This document shows positions 44,875 through 56,297 of a stretch of DNA of 64,000 bases, in pieces. Below the pieces are notes generated by a model. The model was not told where the DNA came from. It worked only from the letters and a program-made list of their open reading frames with translations, and did no database searches. Source of the DNA: Lindgomyces ingoldianus (Eukaryota; Ascomycota; Dothideomycetes; Pleosporales; Lindgomycetaceae); assembly GCF_010093535.1 (NCBI RefSeq), contig NW_022985163.1, positions 2,060,872 to 2,124,871 of the forward strand, in the 5' to 3' direction. A program made the translations under genes and the position numbers. How positions within the stretch are numbered: the first letter of the stretch is position 1; each line of letters begins with the position of its first letter.

Positions 44875-46875
44875 AGTGGATCAGAAAGGCATCGCCCAAG
44901 TATCACTTGAAGCGGCGCGATTTTCGCAACCTTTGAAAAATCTATCACTAATTAGAGTTAGCAGGACTATGGTCTGGACTATGACACTTACAAATACCGC
45001 GATATCCACGACTCGGATCGCAGTCGCTTTTCAATGCCTTGAGGTGTGTCGGAATCTTGTGGTGGGCGCCCCTAGATTTATGTACAGGACCAAGCAAGTT
45101 TGAGTCAAACTCTGGGCGTGGAGAGTACAAGATTGCGCAATTGCATATGCCGAAGCCAAACTCAATGGTCCAACAATAAACAAGAACTCAAGGAATAGTG
45201 CCCACGCGAAGGCAGTAACGTCGCACAGAGCGAATGAAGAGGTGAAGGTAGAAGTGAAGGAACTCGGCGCTCAGCCTCAGTCACCCGCCAAGATGGCAAG
45301 GCAGCCGTGCTTCAGCCCGCGCAAATGCGCAGTCATTGGTCTATCAAAAGCTTGAGAAACTGACAGCAGGCACGCTGTAAATAAATATAGACACACGAAT
45401 AGTGGTTAAGAGGGTGGCAGGTAAAAGGCTCTGCGATAGTTTCAAGGTCTGAGGTAACAGCTAGCCCATTCTAGTTAGTGCCTATCACGTGAATTAGAGC
45501 TACCCACCGAGCGACGTCAACCCTGAAAGAACTCTATATTTTAGAAATGAAAAGAGAGAGCATAGTGTTCGGAATTAAGTTTTTCTGATGTCATTTTATT
45601 CAGAATGTAGCATCTGACCTCATGCAGAAAATTCGCTATTAACTCAAGTGTTCATACCAGCCAGCCCGGACCATCACTAACACTATTTCTTAGACCCCGA
45701 CGTATATGTAAAATACTTCTATGCACCCTTCGTACTTCAAACCTCTCATTTAATACTATGCACCACATCTCAGGCAAACAAAGTGAACCACAGCCAAAAA
45801 AAATTCTGCTCACATCTTCAAGCCAAATCAAACCCGATAAATATCGCCCTTCCCCAACTCCTCAAACTAAAACTCCATCTTCACAGACTCCCACCAACTA
45901 TCTACGTACGTTAAACAACTCTGCATCCCGTCTCATGCCCTTTACAACCCTTATCCTCAGCACATAATATCTACGGCATAGCAAACCACTTACTGTGACA
46001 ACGCCACGTGTAATTCCCAAATTCTTACCGCTCCAGCTGCAGTCGCCGGCGTGTCAAAGAGGTATAACCATAACAACTTCGGTGTCCTATTCTAAGAGAG
46101 TTAGTTAGTTGGACGGTTGGTTGTGCCTTTGGAGGCGGTTCTATACTCCGCTGCTTGATGAATTAGAAAGGAGGAGAACGAGAGAAACATACTCAAATCT
46201 CCCTCTAATAGCACCCATCCGCAATAATGCCAGCCAGGAGTAAAAGCCGTAGGTGCTGTTGCCAGAGAGCCAATGAAACAATGAAGGTAAATTAATAGTG
46301 CCGAAAAAAAAACCGAGGAAACAAAGAATAGCAGAGCAGATATATCTCGGCCCTGGTCAGACTCTTGAGGCAAGATAAGTTCTAGAGAAGAACAGAGCTC
46401 AAGCCACATGAATGCATGCCCCCCGTCCATGCACCTGGCTAACGGGCCCCGAGTCCTTCCACTCGCATCCCAAAAAGTTGCTAAGCGCCAGTATCTCAAT
46501 GAGACGGTATAGCGCTGCATGGCTGGTGTGGTCACCTTCTATTATGCAGTCTACTTGGTAGAATTTTGTCCTTTAAGTCTAAATCATTCTACCTCGAGGA
46601 GGGCACAAGCTCATCTATGTTATTCCCACTTTAGAAGTGGATATGCCCGTCAGGAGGGGATTGCGCACATTTAAGGCAGCAATTTCATGAATCCAAATTG
46701 AGACGAGCAGGTTGGTGGGGTATGTTGCAAATAGAGAGGTTGTGTGAGCATGCAGCTATGTAAGAAGCTGATGAAGTGAAGTGTATTGTGTAGTGTTGTA
46801 AGTGTCTAAGTGCTCTGTTGCAGAGTATTTATTTACATCTATAACGGCAGGGGCAGTGAGGGCCATGGCAATAGC
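44875..46875. other. Long intergenic region, no supported gene
   Basis: This is the upstream region of the membrane protein gene and beyond. Open frames at 44867-45103, 45758-45967 and 46101-46535 lack domains, splice support or composition typical of genes. Nothing else is seen. Confidence 0.4.
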
Positions 46876-46959
46876 TGGGGGGCCATAGTGAAGGTAGTAG
46901 GAGCTATTGTAAACGCAGTAGGTGCCTTAGTAACAGCAGTAGGGGCTGTTGTGGCACAG
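46876..46959. repeat. 21-bp minisatellite, four units
   Basis: Four imperfect 21-bp units beginning GTAGGnGC (the first begins TGGGGGGC). Both strands stay open across the array: plus gives VGAIVNA-like heptads and minus gives APTAFTI-like heptads. No surrounding gene is supported. Confidence 0.75.
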
Positions 46960-47746
46960 GGGAGGAAGGTTTCCGTATCAGGAATGCGATAGTGTACGAG
47001 AGGCTTGATAATTGTATTGAATGAATGGAAAGTAGAATTAGCGCTAAGAACAGCTAAGGTTGTAAGATGGCGAGAGCTTGACGGGTAAGTGAAGAGGCTG
47101 CGATAAAATTGGGGTGGCTTGGGGACGATTTGCTGCACCAGCTACTCTGAGAGGCGTAAGAGAGTGTACGGGGATAGCAGGTAGTGATATTCTTGCTTCG
47201 AAATCTAACAAGCTCTCTGCTTATCGGGAAACAGCATGGAGGAATGAGGTCCAACAATTCAAAGGTCACGACATCGGAAAGTTCGTCGCGCGAGAATCGC
47301 GTATGAACCAATCAATCCAGTGCTTGCATACCGTACTGTTAAGCATGGACTCCGAGGTACATTGTAGTAAATTTTTTTTTTTTTTAGTACTGATGACTCT
47401 GCAAGATCAAACCAAATCCCGTTACCCATACCCATTTCCTACACCGGCACATCTTTCAGTTCCACCCAGTTCGGTGGCATCCCGCCCCCAAATATGCAAA
47501 CCCAATGACAACCCTCGGGGTCCATTGAAATCCTGCGGAACAATGGGGAGAGCGACTTTCGTGATGAGAGCTGAAGTTTTATCTGCAGCTCACATTCACG
47601 CATCGGCCGCGGGCTGATCTGCAAAAACTCTGCAGTGTGCCACAATGCCGCAGCTTCCATTGTCAATCTTAGGTATTATACACGATTCCACTATCAGCCC
47701 TCCAGGCGCCCAAACCCCCAGCCTTCCCCCAGTCTCAACCACCCGT
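46960..47746. other. Region 3' of the annexin gene
   Basis: It contains a run of 13 T near 47372 and a minus-strand open frame (47439-47666). That frame follows a good splice acceptor (TTTTTGCAG) and could be an alternative last exon of the annexin. Plus-strand frames here have no support. Confidence 0.4.
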
Positions 47747-50210
47747 TCACCGACCCGTCTGACATACCTGTATACAAAACTCCCTAAAATCGCCTTTTGT
47801 CGCCTCTTCGATATCCTCCTCGACAACTCTCCCATACTTTTCCTCATACTCTGCTTTCACTCTAATCAAATGCAGTCGATCCCAATGCAATCTCACCAAC
47901 CTAGAAATCAAGAGCTCGTATCGTTGCTGGCGTTCGTGCTTGGATGATGAGGATTCTTTCGATGAGAGTTTGCTCGAGGAGGATTTGGGGCCGTCGGTGG
48001 TAGGGTCGATGAGATCCATTAGCGCGTGGTGCAGAAGCATGGAGTCGCGGGAGGGGCGGTTGATGACGCCGTTGAGAATGTGGGCTATTACTTCGCCCTG
48101 GGTGAGGTTAGTCGGTGTGGGCAGTATATGGCGAGAAGTCGGGTATACGTACCACAAGATTATTGCTCCTCCTGAGGGCATCCCTCGCAAAATTCCCTTG
48201 ATATTTCCTCTCATAGGTCCGCAGAACCTCTCTCAAATGCGCATCGGATCTCATGACCACAATACTCAACATTGCGCTCTCGCCACCTTCTCTTGCCTTC
48301 AATGCCTTGTACAACTGATCCACATCCCTATTTCGGTACTCCATCGGCCAGACATCGCTCTCCTCTTGTCGCTCACCCTCCAACGCCATCAAAATAGCTT
48401 TGCGGAACTTGTCGGCTTTGAGTTCCTTGTCCATGCACCGGGTCAGTGAGTCGCCGTACCGCTTATCCTTGAAAGCATCCTTGATCTCGCGAATTTCGTA
48501 GTTTTGCCGACCCATGAGCGCTTCGATGAGGAGTTCTCGTCTAGCGGAATTCGACTGGTACCAATAGTTCGCCCAATAGCCCTCGCTTTCGTATCGTCCC
48601 AGGGCCGTTACGTAACAGATCTTGCCGAAATTGCCCGATGTCTTGAGTTTGATGTGTTTCGCGATGTTGATTCCCCGACCCTGCACTTTGCAGTGCCGTT
48701 TGTACTCGGAGCGGAGTTCGAGCAGCTGGTCGTGAGACAGCGCGGTGAGGATGTCGATCAATGTGTCTACATCTGGCGTTCGTTGAGCCATTGCATCCAC
48801 TAGGGCAAGTGCATCGTCGGTTGCGTCATAGATCTTCACCCTCTTTTCCTTTTCTCTTTCCCGCTCTCGCTCTCGACCTCCGGCACCTCCGCCGCCATAC
48901 GCCTCCATGGCAAGCTTGTCCTTGTGCTTTGACTTCCGCGGCGGACTTGGGGAGTGCCTCGACGAAGAGCGATGTCGGCCGCCATGTATTGATGAGCTAG
49001 AAGCCCTCGGGGAAAAATTGTCCAAGGGAGGCAGGTGATCCAGGTCGTCGTCTGGGAGCATCATAGCGGAAGGCATGGGAGATATTGACTGGTAGACCCC
49101 ATGATAGGCTTCCAATAAAGGGCTGGGTGGTGGCATCCCCCCTGACATGCCGCCGGGCACAATAGTCTGAATATCAGGTCTGTTACCACTGACGGACAAC
49201 CTATCCATGCGATTCGTCAGGCCTTCGGGGCGGGCCCCACTGACAGACAGACTATGTGGACGCAGGCTTGGGGAAGGGGGTGCGTTGAGCCTCCCTCCGC
49301 CTCCTGGGACCATCTCGACCACATTCGCACCGCCGTATGTGCCTATTGCATGTCCTCCTGAATGCGAGGCGGACCTTTGATGGCTAGGTTGGGCATGGCT
49401 CGGCTGGGGTGAGTGCTGTCCCATCGGCGGAGGCGGATACGCTTGCTGTGTGGGCGGTGCAGGAGCTTGCGGCATGGCGGCAGCAGCGTAATATGGCTGT
49501 TGCTGGGGCTGCTGCTGGGGCTGTTGTTGCGGGTGTTGTTGCTGTGGTTGCTGTGGTTGCTGTGGCTGTTGCTGGTACGTGTGTCTGACAGGCGGCTGCT
49601 GCGTGGTAGCTACCACGGGCTTCGCAGTGAAGGTGATCTTCTGGGGGGTTTGCGCATACTGGAAACCGCCCGTGGCCGCCGTGGCCAGGTTCCGCGTGGG
49701 AGCGGCCTGGTTTGCCGGCGCCGTGGTGTAGTTGTACTGGGGGGTCTGCGCATACTGGATGTTTGCTTGCGCGTATGCGACTCCAGTGGGCGATGATTGA
49801 GAGGCGGGCCCGCGGTCGGTCGTGGAATACTGGTAGTTCGCCGCTGCTTGGGCTTGCTGCATGTAGCCGGGGCGCTCGTGAGGGGGCAGATCGGCGTAGT
49901 TGCCCATGGTTATGGCATCGCTTCCCTGGGGTCTGGCCGCCATGTCTCAGCTTGTGTTCTCGCAGCAAACCTTTTTTGAAGAGATGATTCAGAGGAAGGG
50001 ATGGCGTGCGCTCAAGTCCTAAGAGGCATGTACTCACGTCGCAAATGACTGCGCCGGCTGCCTAACCTCATGTTGCGGGGTCGCAGCAGCTGAGGCGTAA
50101 TATTGAGGCCCCGGCGAAGGTGCCCGTACATTACTGCGTGATCGGTCACGCTCTCGTCCTGGCGATTTGGAACGCGAGCGGCTCTTCCTGTCATCTACGC
50201 GCAACGACAT
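47747..50210 (-). CDS. Annexin with long P/Q-rich N-terminal region (ANXC4-like)
   Basis: Three exons: 50038-50210, 48153-49932 and 47747-48097. The introns are 105 bp (GTGAGT...GGCCAG) and 55 bp (GTACGT...ACCCAG); both keep frame, giving 767 aa. Exon 1 (MSLRVDDRKSRSRSKSPG) is SR-rich. Residues of about 60-420 are rich in P, Q, G and S with a Q/P run near residues 170-190, predicted disordered. The annexin core (about 423-767) shows four repeat-like units (VDTLIDILTALSHDQLLELR..., RELLIEALMGR..., VDQLYKALKA..., the last GEVIAHILNGVINRPSRDSMLL...). Annexins bind acidic membranes with calcium, but classical GxGT calcium loops are poorly kept here, so calcium dependence is doubtful. The start comes from the conserved N-terminus. 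Confidence 0.9.
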
Positions 50211-51256
50211 GGCAAATAATAATGGCTGGTGGAGGGGGTGAAGGGCAGTGATTCGCTTCCAGCCCAAGGCAATTGTAATGGCACAGGGGGCAACAAAGGA
50301 CTCAGCAGTGAACGAACGACTTTGATTCAGGTGCAAGAGAAAGACAGTCGACAGAGGTTTTAGGGAAGCAAACGGCGAGGCTTGCAGCTCACTCAAGCTT
50401 GAGAAAATGCAATGGCGGGGCGCGACGTCGCCAGCATGCGCCAGAGGTTCCGCCGCACTGACCTAGACCCTCTCTAATTGGCTCTCCAGGCGCTCGTCCT
50501 TTGGGGGCCGAAAGAGCCATTGGAACCCATTGCCCTAACACGTCTCTGCGCTTCTTGGTTAATAAATACATGGTGACTTTCTGCTTTTGAAACTGTATGT
50601 TCAAATGCAGTTAATGACGCTGACAGCACCTGATATCTTACTCACTGTACGGATCCGTAATCATGCATCAGCAGCCCTGTGCTCACCCCTCGCCATATCC
50701 CTGCAGGCCCATCAAGAGCCGATAACAGCCTCGCCAACCCCCAGCTGAGGTATGCTCTCGGTATGCTCTCGGTATGCTCTCGGTATGCTCTCTCTCTCCA
50801 ACCACTTAGACCTCGTTGACATGCTCAGCCCATGTCCACAAATCGTCGGAGAATCTTGCAGAACTAGGAGCGGGCCTCCTCGGCCTTCACCACCTGCGCT
50901 TGAACAACCTCACCAAAAATTTACACTCGTCCAAATTATTTCGTTCTCACTTATATATCTCTCATATTACTTGCGACAAATAACGTTATGTCGGAGTTTC
51001 TTTTTATTCTCTTTCCCACGCTCCTGCTCCTCCCATTGCGGCACTTTGTTGCGAAAGCTGAGCCAGCATGGCAAGCCACGCAGAGGACCAGAACCCCTGA
51101 GACCCAACCAGAAGTGGCACAACGACGATAGCTGAAAAAGTATGGGTGTGTGTGTGTGAGTCGTTTTCAAAGCTGTGCGGCCAGAGGCCTCGAGTATATC
51201 TCGCAGCTTCTGTACCTCCCGTCCGTTCTGCAAAATCTCTATTTGTTCTGCCCAAT
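50211..51256. promoter_or_regulatory. Divergent promoter region (annexin / F-box-like gene)
   Basis: The annexin runs left and the next gene runs right from this 1046-bp region, so both promoters must lie here. It contains a four-unit tandem repeat of an 11-bp motif (50749-50792) followed by a CT-rich run, and pyrimidine-rich stretches near 51000-51040. Short open frames are not supported. Confidence 0.5.
50749..50792. repeat. 11-bp tandem repeat, four units
   Basis: The unit GGTATGCTCTC is repeated four times without mismatch, followed by TCTCTC. Confidence 0.9.
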
Positions 51257-52201
51257 ATGGCTTCCGTTACCGTTGCTCCTCCTGAAAATCTCCAGCTCCA
51301 ATCCCCTCTAGTCCGTCTGCCGGGAGAGATCAAGAACATCATCTACTACTACTGCTTCAGCACCGATGCCGCTATCATTGATCCAGTCGTAGCTACTTGC
51401 AGGCCCAAGAATGAATGGATCCCAGACCTTAGTACATCGCTCCTCCAGACATGCCGCAGGGTTTACCATGAAGCCGACCGCCGCTACCTGTTCGCTGAAA
51501 ATACTTTCCGCTTCACCTGTGTCGACCGTGTGCGATGCTTCTTCAAGCTGATTGGTGACAAGTATAGCCCCATGGTCCAGGATATCGAAATCGACGCTCG
51601 AAGGGTACACTCCGACCACCCTGGCATCAGCCGCGAATGGCTTCACTACCTCGCATGGGGCGGTGGCACCTGGGCGAACATCCTCGGCTCCCTCCGCGAG
51701 GATGCGCCGGGGCTCAAGTGTTTGCGACTGAATTTCGAAGCCTGGCCCGCAATTCCCGTGTTCAGAGCTGAACTGTGGAATTTGTTGCGAAGCTTGCTCT
51801 TGAATATCGAGGGACTGGAACGGATCGTTGTTATTGGAGCAAGCAAGGGCAGGGCTATGGCAAGACGGGAACCCTGGTCCCCGGTACACTTTGTAGGGGG
51901 AGATGATGTTGGATCGGACGATTTGGTCCAGCGGATGTGGAAGGTGGTTGGGGAGACTGACGATCAGAAGAAAGTTATCAGATGGGAAAGAAGGGGAGGA
52001 AGGGTTTATCTCGAGGTGGTATCCAAAGCTTACCTAATCAAGAACATTGACAAAAGTTGGGTTGAACCGACCTTGAGAAAAAAGCACACGGACCCATGGC
52101 CGGAGACCGGTTCTTGCAATTGGTATGCATACCAAAACCGCCACTCGGACGTCGCAGTAGAGTCTATTACGAAGGCCATCAATCCCAGCGCCGCCGGATG
52201 A
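51257..52201 (+). CDS. F-box-like protein of unknown function
   Basis: A single exon of 314 aa. The open frame extends upstream of the chosen ATG, but that leader lacks similarity, and the ATG in CAATATGG precedes the conserved domain. Residues of about 18-80 carry the fungal F-box-like pattern: LPGEIKNIIYYYC, then a spacer, LLQTCRRVYHEA and LFAENTFRF. The pattern is found in a large family of ascomycete proteins with an F-box-like or DUF7730-like N-terminus. The rest is alpha/beta without named motifs. It may be an adaptor for protein turnover, an inference from the fold only. Its last 23 bp overlap the last 23 bp of GPI2 on the other strand. Confidence 0.75.
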   Translation: MASVTVAPPENLQLQSPLVRLPGEIKNIIYYYCFSTDAAIIDPVVATCRPKNEWIPDLSTSLLQTCRRVYHEADRRYLFAENTFRFTCVDRVRCFFKLIGDKYSPMVQDIEIDARRVHSDHPGISREWLHYLAWGGGTWANILGSLREDAPGLKCLRLNFEAWPAIPVFRAELWNLLRSLLLNIEGLERIVVIGASKGRAMARREPWSPVHFVGGDDVGSDDLVQRMWKVVGETDDQKKVIRWERRGGRVYLEVVSKAYLIKNIDKSWVEPTLRKKHTDPWPETGSCNWYAYQNRHSDVAVESITKAINPSAAG

Positions 52202-53667
52202 CTGGCCTTGCTGGATCCCACGGGCCATGGATCTCATTTTTGTACTTCTGTAAGCCGATCAACCACCAGCTACAGATACCCATGGCGAAAAACGTGAGAA
52301 TGCCCCCGAGAATCACTCCCGCAATGCATGCAGCTCGGCCGCCACCTGTCAAAGTTACAAAAACACCGCCGCATGCACTGATGACGAGTACGATGGTGAG
52401 AGCAAGATGGCCGTGCCAGGAAATTGATCGGAGCTGTCGACGAAATATGGGGAAGAGGCCAAACACCTCGATGGAGAAGAGTGTCAGCGAGAAGACATGC
52501 GTGGTGGAGGGTAACCGAGACGCGAGCACGGTTGATGCCATCAAGGCCGAGTTTGTAGATATTGACGCTGGTAAGCTGCGGCAGCCATCAGTATGTGACC
52601 GGAATGGATAGACAAGGAATAAGCGTACTGAGCACCAGTCCCTCCTCCATAATCGAAGAATGCGACATTCATACAGAGAAGCCAGGTGCTGATTGCCCAA
52701 ATGGAGTCGGGTGTTGTAGACCTCGTAAGGGACTTGAGAATGGGACTAAGCCCGAGCACTGCAGCATAGATTAGAAGGCCAGACTTGGCGGTAGCGAGCC
52801 GTTGCTGATTTCGAGGTGAAAGTGACGACGTCGAGTCCACGTATGGAGGGTTGTAACCGGAGGGTGGGAAACCTGGCGGTGAGCTTGTCTGTCCGGCCTT
52901 GGAGGTAGTGGAGCTATTGGAGACAACCGAGGTCGCACTCGCGCTGTAGGAGTGGCCCGGCTTATATCGATTGCTGTTGCCAACCGGGGTAAGGATAAGG
53001 CCAAGGCCGTGGGCCTCTTTCGAAGAACCAGTCGAGCTCGCGCTAGACACCTCCTCTGCTGCGTCGTTCACTTCCGAGAGCGCTACTGCTTTGGCAGCCT
53101 CGGCCTCCTCTTGTCCCATCCAATAATCCCATAATGCCCATCCAAGCACGGTACAAAGGCTTGCCCAGCTCACCACAGACACAGGGGGCACTCGATCCTG
53201 GGCAATAGCGACAAAGCAGCAACAGAAGATAGCCACAGAGGCTATATGTTGGACAATGACGGTTGAGTCGGCCATGAGTGACCAGAACTCGTACGGCTGG
53301 AGGCGAGGGTTGCGCTGCAGGTGATCGAGGAAAGTTTCTTCGTCGGTGTAGTTGTCAGGAACTATAGTTGTCAGCCTGAGGCCACGCGCCGAGCGGAGGA
53401 TAGTTTACACGGCTGCTTAAACCAAAGCAACTTCTTGTAGTTCGCTTTCCGCCTCCCATTTGTGCTGCGACCCCTTTCTTTCTCTCTTCTTTTACGTGCG
53501 CTCAGAGCGATACCATCTCCGGGAGCCAGTCCCAGGGGACTTCGCTGTCGCGGTCTCCTCGGCGGAGACTTGTAGTATGCATCTTCGGGGGCAAGTCGGT
53601 CAGGGTCCGGGATAGAAGCGGAAGCTAAATTTTGAGCGGCCGTCAATGTAGACAAGGTGGAGGACAT
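52179..53667 (-). CDS. GPI2: GPI2 / PIG-C, subunit of GPI-GlcNAc transferase
   Basis: Exons are 53409-53667, 52629-53361 and 52179-52575. The introns are 47 bp (GTAAAC...TATAG, with CTGAC branch) and 53 bp (GTACGC...GCCGCAG). The product is 462 aa. Splicing recreates the family motifs LLWFKQPFPDNY at the exon 1/2 junction, then ILKSLTRS...FFDYG, SALMASTVLASRLP and the C-terminal QKYKNEIHGPWDPA. GPI2/PIG-C belongs to the ER-membrane complex that transfers GlcNAc to phosphatidylinositol, the first step of GPI-anchor synthesis, essential for fungal wall proteins. The protein is longer than the human one because of a basic N-terminal extension (about 80 aa) and a Ser/Thr-rich insert (about residues 150-220). 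About seven hydrophobic segments are visible. Confidence 0.93.
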
Positions 53668-54327
53668 TGAGGGGAAACCATCGAAAGGTGTCGAGACGTG
53701 GACCTTGTAAATACGGCCTCGGGGAAGAACGCCACGCCAAGCCATTAATTCCGAGACGAAGCTTAATTCCGAGCCATGCACGTCTCAGCGCGCTAAACAT
53801 CACACCTTCTCCCTCAACTTTCGTCACAATGAATACTCCTCTTTCATTGTGTCGGTCAAGGGTAACTATTAAGCATTAGACCAAGCATTGAATCTCGCGT
53901 CGCTTTTTATTTAGAACCGTTGCGAGCAGTCCCTTCACCGACAATGGGGTAGGCATTCGTCTATCCATCTGCTTCAAACTGCATTACACCATTACCACCA
54001 GCGCTCTTATAAAATAAAACCTACTCTAAATCCAAGAGATTTAGGCAAGGGAGGAATCTTCACATGCGCATCCCCCATCATGTTGTCCAATCTGTCCAAT
54101 CTGTCGCAATTTCCTCTTCAGTCCATTCCCAACACACAGACATGTCAACAAACAAGTCTAGTTCATTATCACAGAGAAGCGCTAATACATTAAACCTATA
54201 CAGGAAGGTAACTAACACAAGTAAGTAATCAATCAAGTCAAGTTGGACCTTGAAAACGCCACAGGTTTGCTTGTTGACAAGTCTGGCAACACAATCCCAT
54301 TTCCTCCCGTCTCTACTCGTATACCTC
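53668..54327. other. Intergenic region between GPI2 and the opsin gene
   Basis: This is the GPI2 promoter and the opsin 3' region. A minus-strand open frame at 54078-54362 overlaps the opsin end out of frame and has no support. Confidence 0.45.
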
Positions 54328-55381
54328 TTAAACCGTAGCAGCGTTATCCTGCGGCATATCATTCGCTACCCCATCCCCATTTCCAGCTGTCGCCCCATTC
54401 CTCGTCCTCGACTTCTCTCCTGCGTGAGCCACCGGCGTAACTGCAGGATCATCTTCATAATCTCGAATCTGCAAACCCAGTCTAGCAGGATCAATACTAC
54501 GATGCCCCCAAAGCAACAACGCACCAAACACCGGCTTGGCCAGGAAATCCAGAACGCCATAGAACACCGCCTCTGAGTCTGGTGCAATTACGTTTCCGCC
54601 TTCGCATACACCCCATGCGATGGGATACAGCACCCATAGGATGCAGGTCAGGGAGCCGCAAAGGAAGAAGACGCGCGTCACGTCTTTACCCAGGGGGTTG
54701 GTGTGGAGTCGGGCTTCCCACGCGAGTTGGTAGATTATGTAGCAGAGAGCGAGGCATCCTTCCCTTTATCAGTTTAATAATTCAGGAAAGGGAGGTTCAG
54801 ATGGCGTTAGGTCTTACCGAAAGCAAAATATCCCCATTTGTAGGTGGATCGGACTAACGCACCCACAAGCCCACAAACAATCATAATCTCATCCACCAAA
54901 ATAACCCACAGAATTGTCGGCCATGGCATCCCAGCCGTCAACAAAAGATCCATCAACAACAGGGGTGTCGTAATAAACCAATCGATATATCTCACATAAA
55001 AAATCTCACGGAATACCCCATGAACTTTAGGGTCGCTGCGCTGGTTTTCAACCACAATTGGAGTGAACCCCAAATTCGAGCCCATAGAGAAATAAGAGAT
55101 TGCGGCGACGAATACAACACCTGCAGTGATATAATGGAAGATACGGTCGCGGCGATGTTTCTGGAGGGCGAGGCCGACGAATGTGAATGCTGCTACGGCC
55201 ATTGCAGCGCAGATGGCGAAGTAGAAGTCGGAGCCGCGAGGAGTGATGGCAATGTCGGCGGTAATGCCATTTACGGTGTTACCTACAGATTGGTAGCTAT
55301 TTCTTTGAGAAAGTGTGTGTCTTGGGGCGGATTCTCACCGTTGATGCGCAAGGCATCGTTCCTTCTCTCAAAGTTTTTCAT
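54328..55381 (-). CDS. carO: Microbial-type rhodopsin (CarO-like opsin)
   Basis: Exons are 55339-55381, 54818-55282 and 54328-54758, with introns of 56 and 59 bp (GTGAGA...CTGTAG and GTAAGA...GGAAG). The product is 312 aa with seven hydrophobic helices. Helix C reads RYIDWFITTPLLLMD, placing Asp about 115 and Asp about 126 at the positions of the proton acceptor and donor of bacteriorhodopsin. Helix G reads LDFLAKP, with Asp about 240 and the retinal Schiff-base Lys about 244. All key residues of a light-driven proton pump are present. The sequence matches the CarO group (GSNLGFTPI, REIFYVRYIDWF). The C-terminal tail is polar. It needs retinal, normally made by the carotenoid oxygenase encoded next door, which is disrupted here. 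Confidence 0.93.
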
Positions 55382-56224
55382 GTTTGCAGTGTTCGGTGTG
55401 ACGGCTGTTGGTTCAACACTCCTAGTCACGATCGAAAGCCCAGATGCGAATATATTTAAACTCGATCACCAGAAATGACCATCTGATATATGACACAAGG
55501 CAATGGTGCTAATATGCCAAATGCTGTCATCCACCCTCCGTTCTTGCTATTTCCTAACGTCACTACTGCAAAACCCATCACGTTGGCACACCGCTAAGCT
55601 TCCTCCTCGAAGCTCCGCAAACCCACCCTACCCCCATCCATCTCATACCTCTCAATTCCGCCCTAACCCCATCGAGCTGTTCTTTGTATTCGATCCTCAA
55701 ACACTTCTCCTCGAGGGGGATTCAGATCGAGAGGTTTTGATTGGCGTGCGAAGGCCGAACGAGGAGTAACTTGGACGAGGTTGAGATCTATGATGTTATG
55801 ATTACCGCAATAACATATGGGTAGGCACGTTCCTAGCGTAGGCTTATCCGCCGCTCCCACTTTAGTAGCTACAGACTCACTTGCTAGCAACCATTAGTGA
55901 CATTCAAGCTTTTAGCGTGCTGACACGAGAGCCCACTCCAACACCATGGGTACAAATAATTGGTCTTAATATCAAGCCATTAGTCGAAAGGATTCATTTT
56001 CATGTTCATGGTTTATATCTGACAAGGAGCACTGAAAACCCAGGCTCAAACATCAGCGCAACTCCAGGAGTTAGCAGGCGAGACATCAAGCGACACCCTG
56101 TCAAAAGAATGCAAAAGGCCTTGCAATTTCATCCCACACGTATCCACTTCTCGGAGACCTCCTATCCACCCAGACATGTCGGCATCCGCTGACTTACCAG
56201 CGCTAATCGTCTGCCGCGAGAAAC
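55382..56224. promoter_or_regulatory. Opsin upstream region
   Basis: The opsin promoter must lie here. Base composition is normal; short open frames (55503-55769, 55881-56192) have no domains. I see no motif I could name with confidence. Confidence 0.4.
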
Positions 56225-56253
56225 CAGCGTTTCCAACAGGAAGTAGTACAATT
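56225..56253 (+). repeat. Inverted repeat, left arm (outside the hAT remnant)
   Basis: CAGCGTTTCCAACAGGAAGT and the following bases are matched, inverted, at 56955-56983 with few mismatches. The arms enclose the hAT remnant and about 100 bp of normal DNA on the two sides together. Confidence 0.75.
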
Positions 56254-56275
56254 GATACTTTTGCTCCACCTACAA

Positions 56276-56297
56276 TCACGTGAGGCAAACAAACGTA
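56276..56297 (+). repeat. 22-bp direct repeat, left copy
   Basis: TCACGTGAGGCAAACAAACG plus two bases matches 56892-56913 with three mismatches. It is too long for a hAT target duplication. Confidence 0.7.

Noticed and set aside
46101..46535. 144-codon minus-strand frame with a hydrophobic stretch
   Set aside because: No homology I recognise and no gene-like context; the hydrophobic part may be chance.
47114..47617. 167-codon plus-strand frame
   Set aside because: It runs antisense through the annexin 3' region, includes a poly-T run coding for Phe, and has no domain.
49384..50037. 217-codon minus-strand frame, rich in A/T/P
   Set aside because: Shadow of the repetitive P/Q-rich annexin exon 2 in another frame, crossing its intron.
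55020..55478. 152-codon plus-strand frame
   Set aside because: Antisense to the opsin exons.
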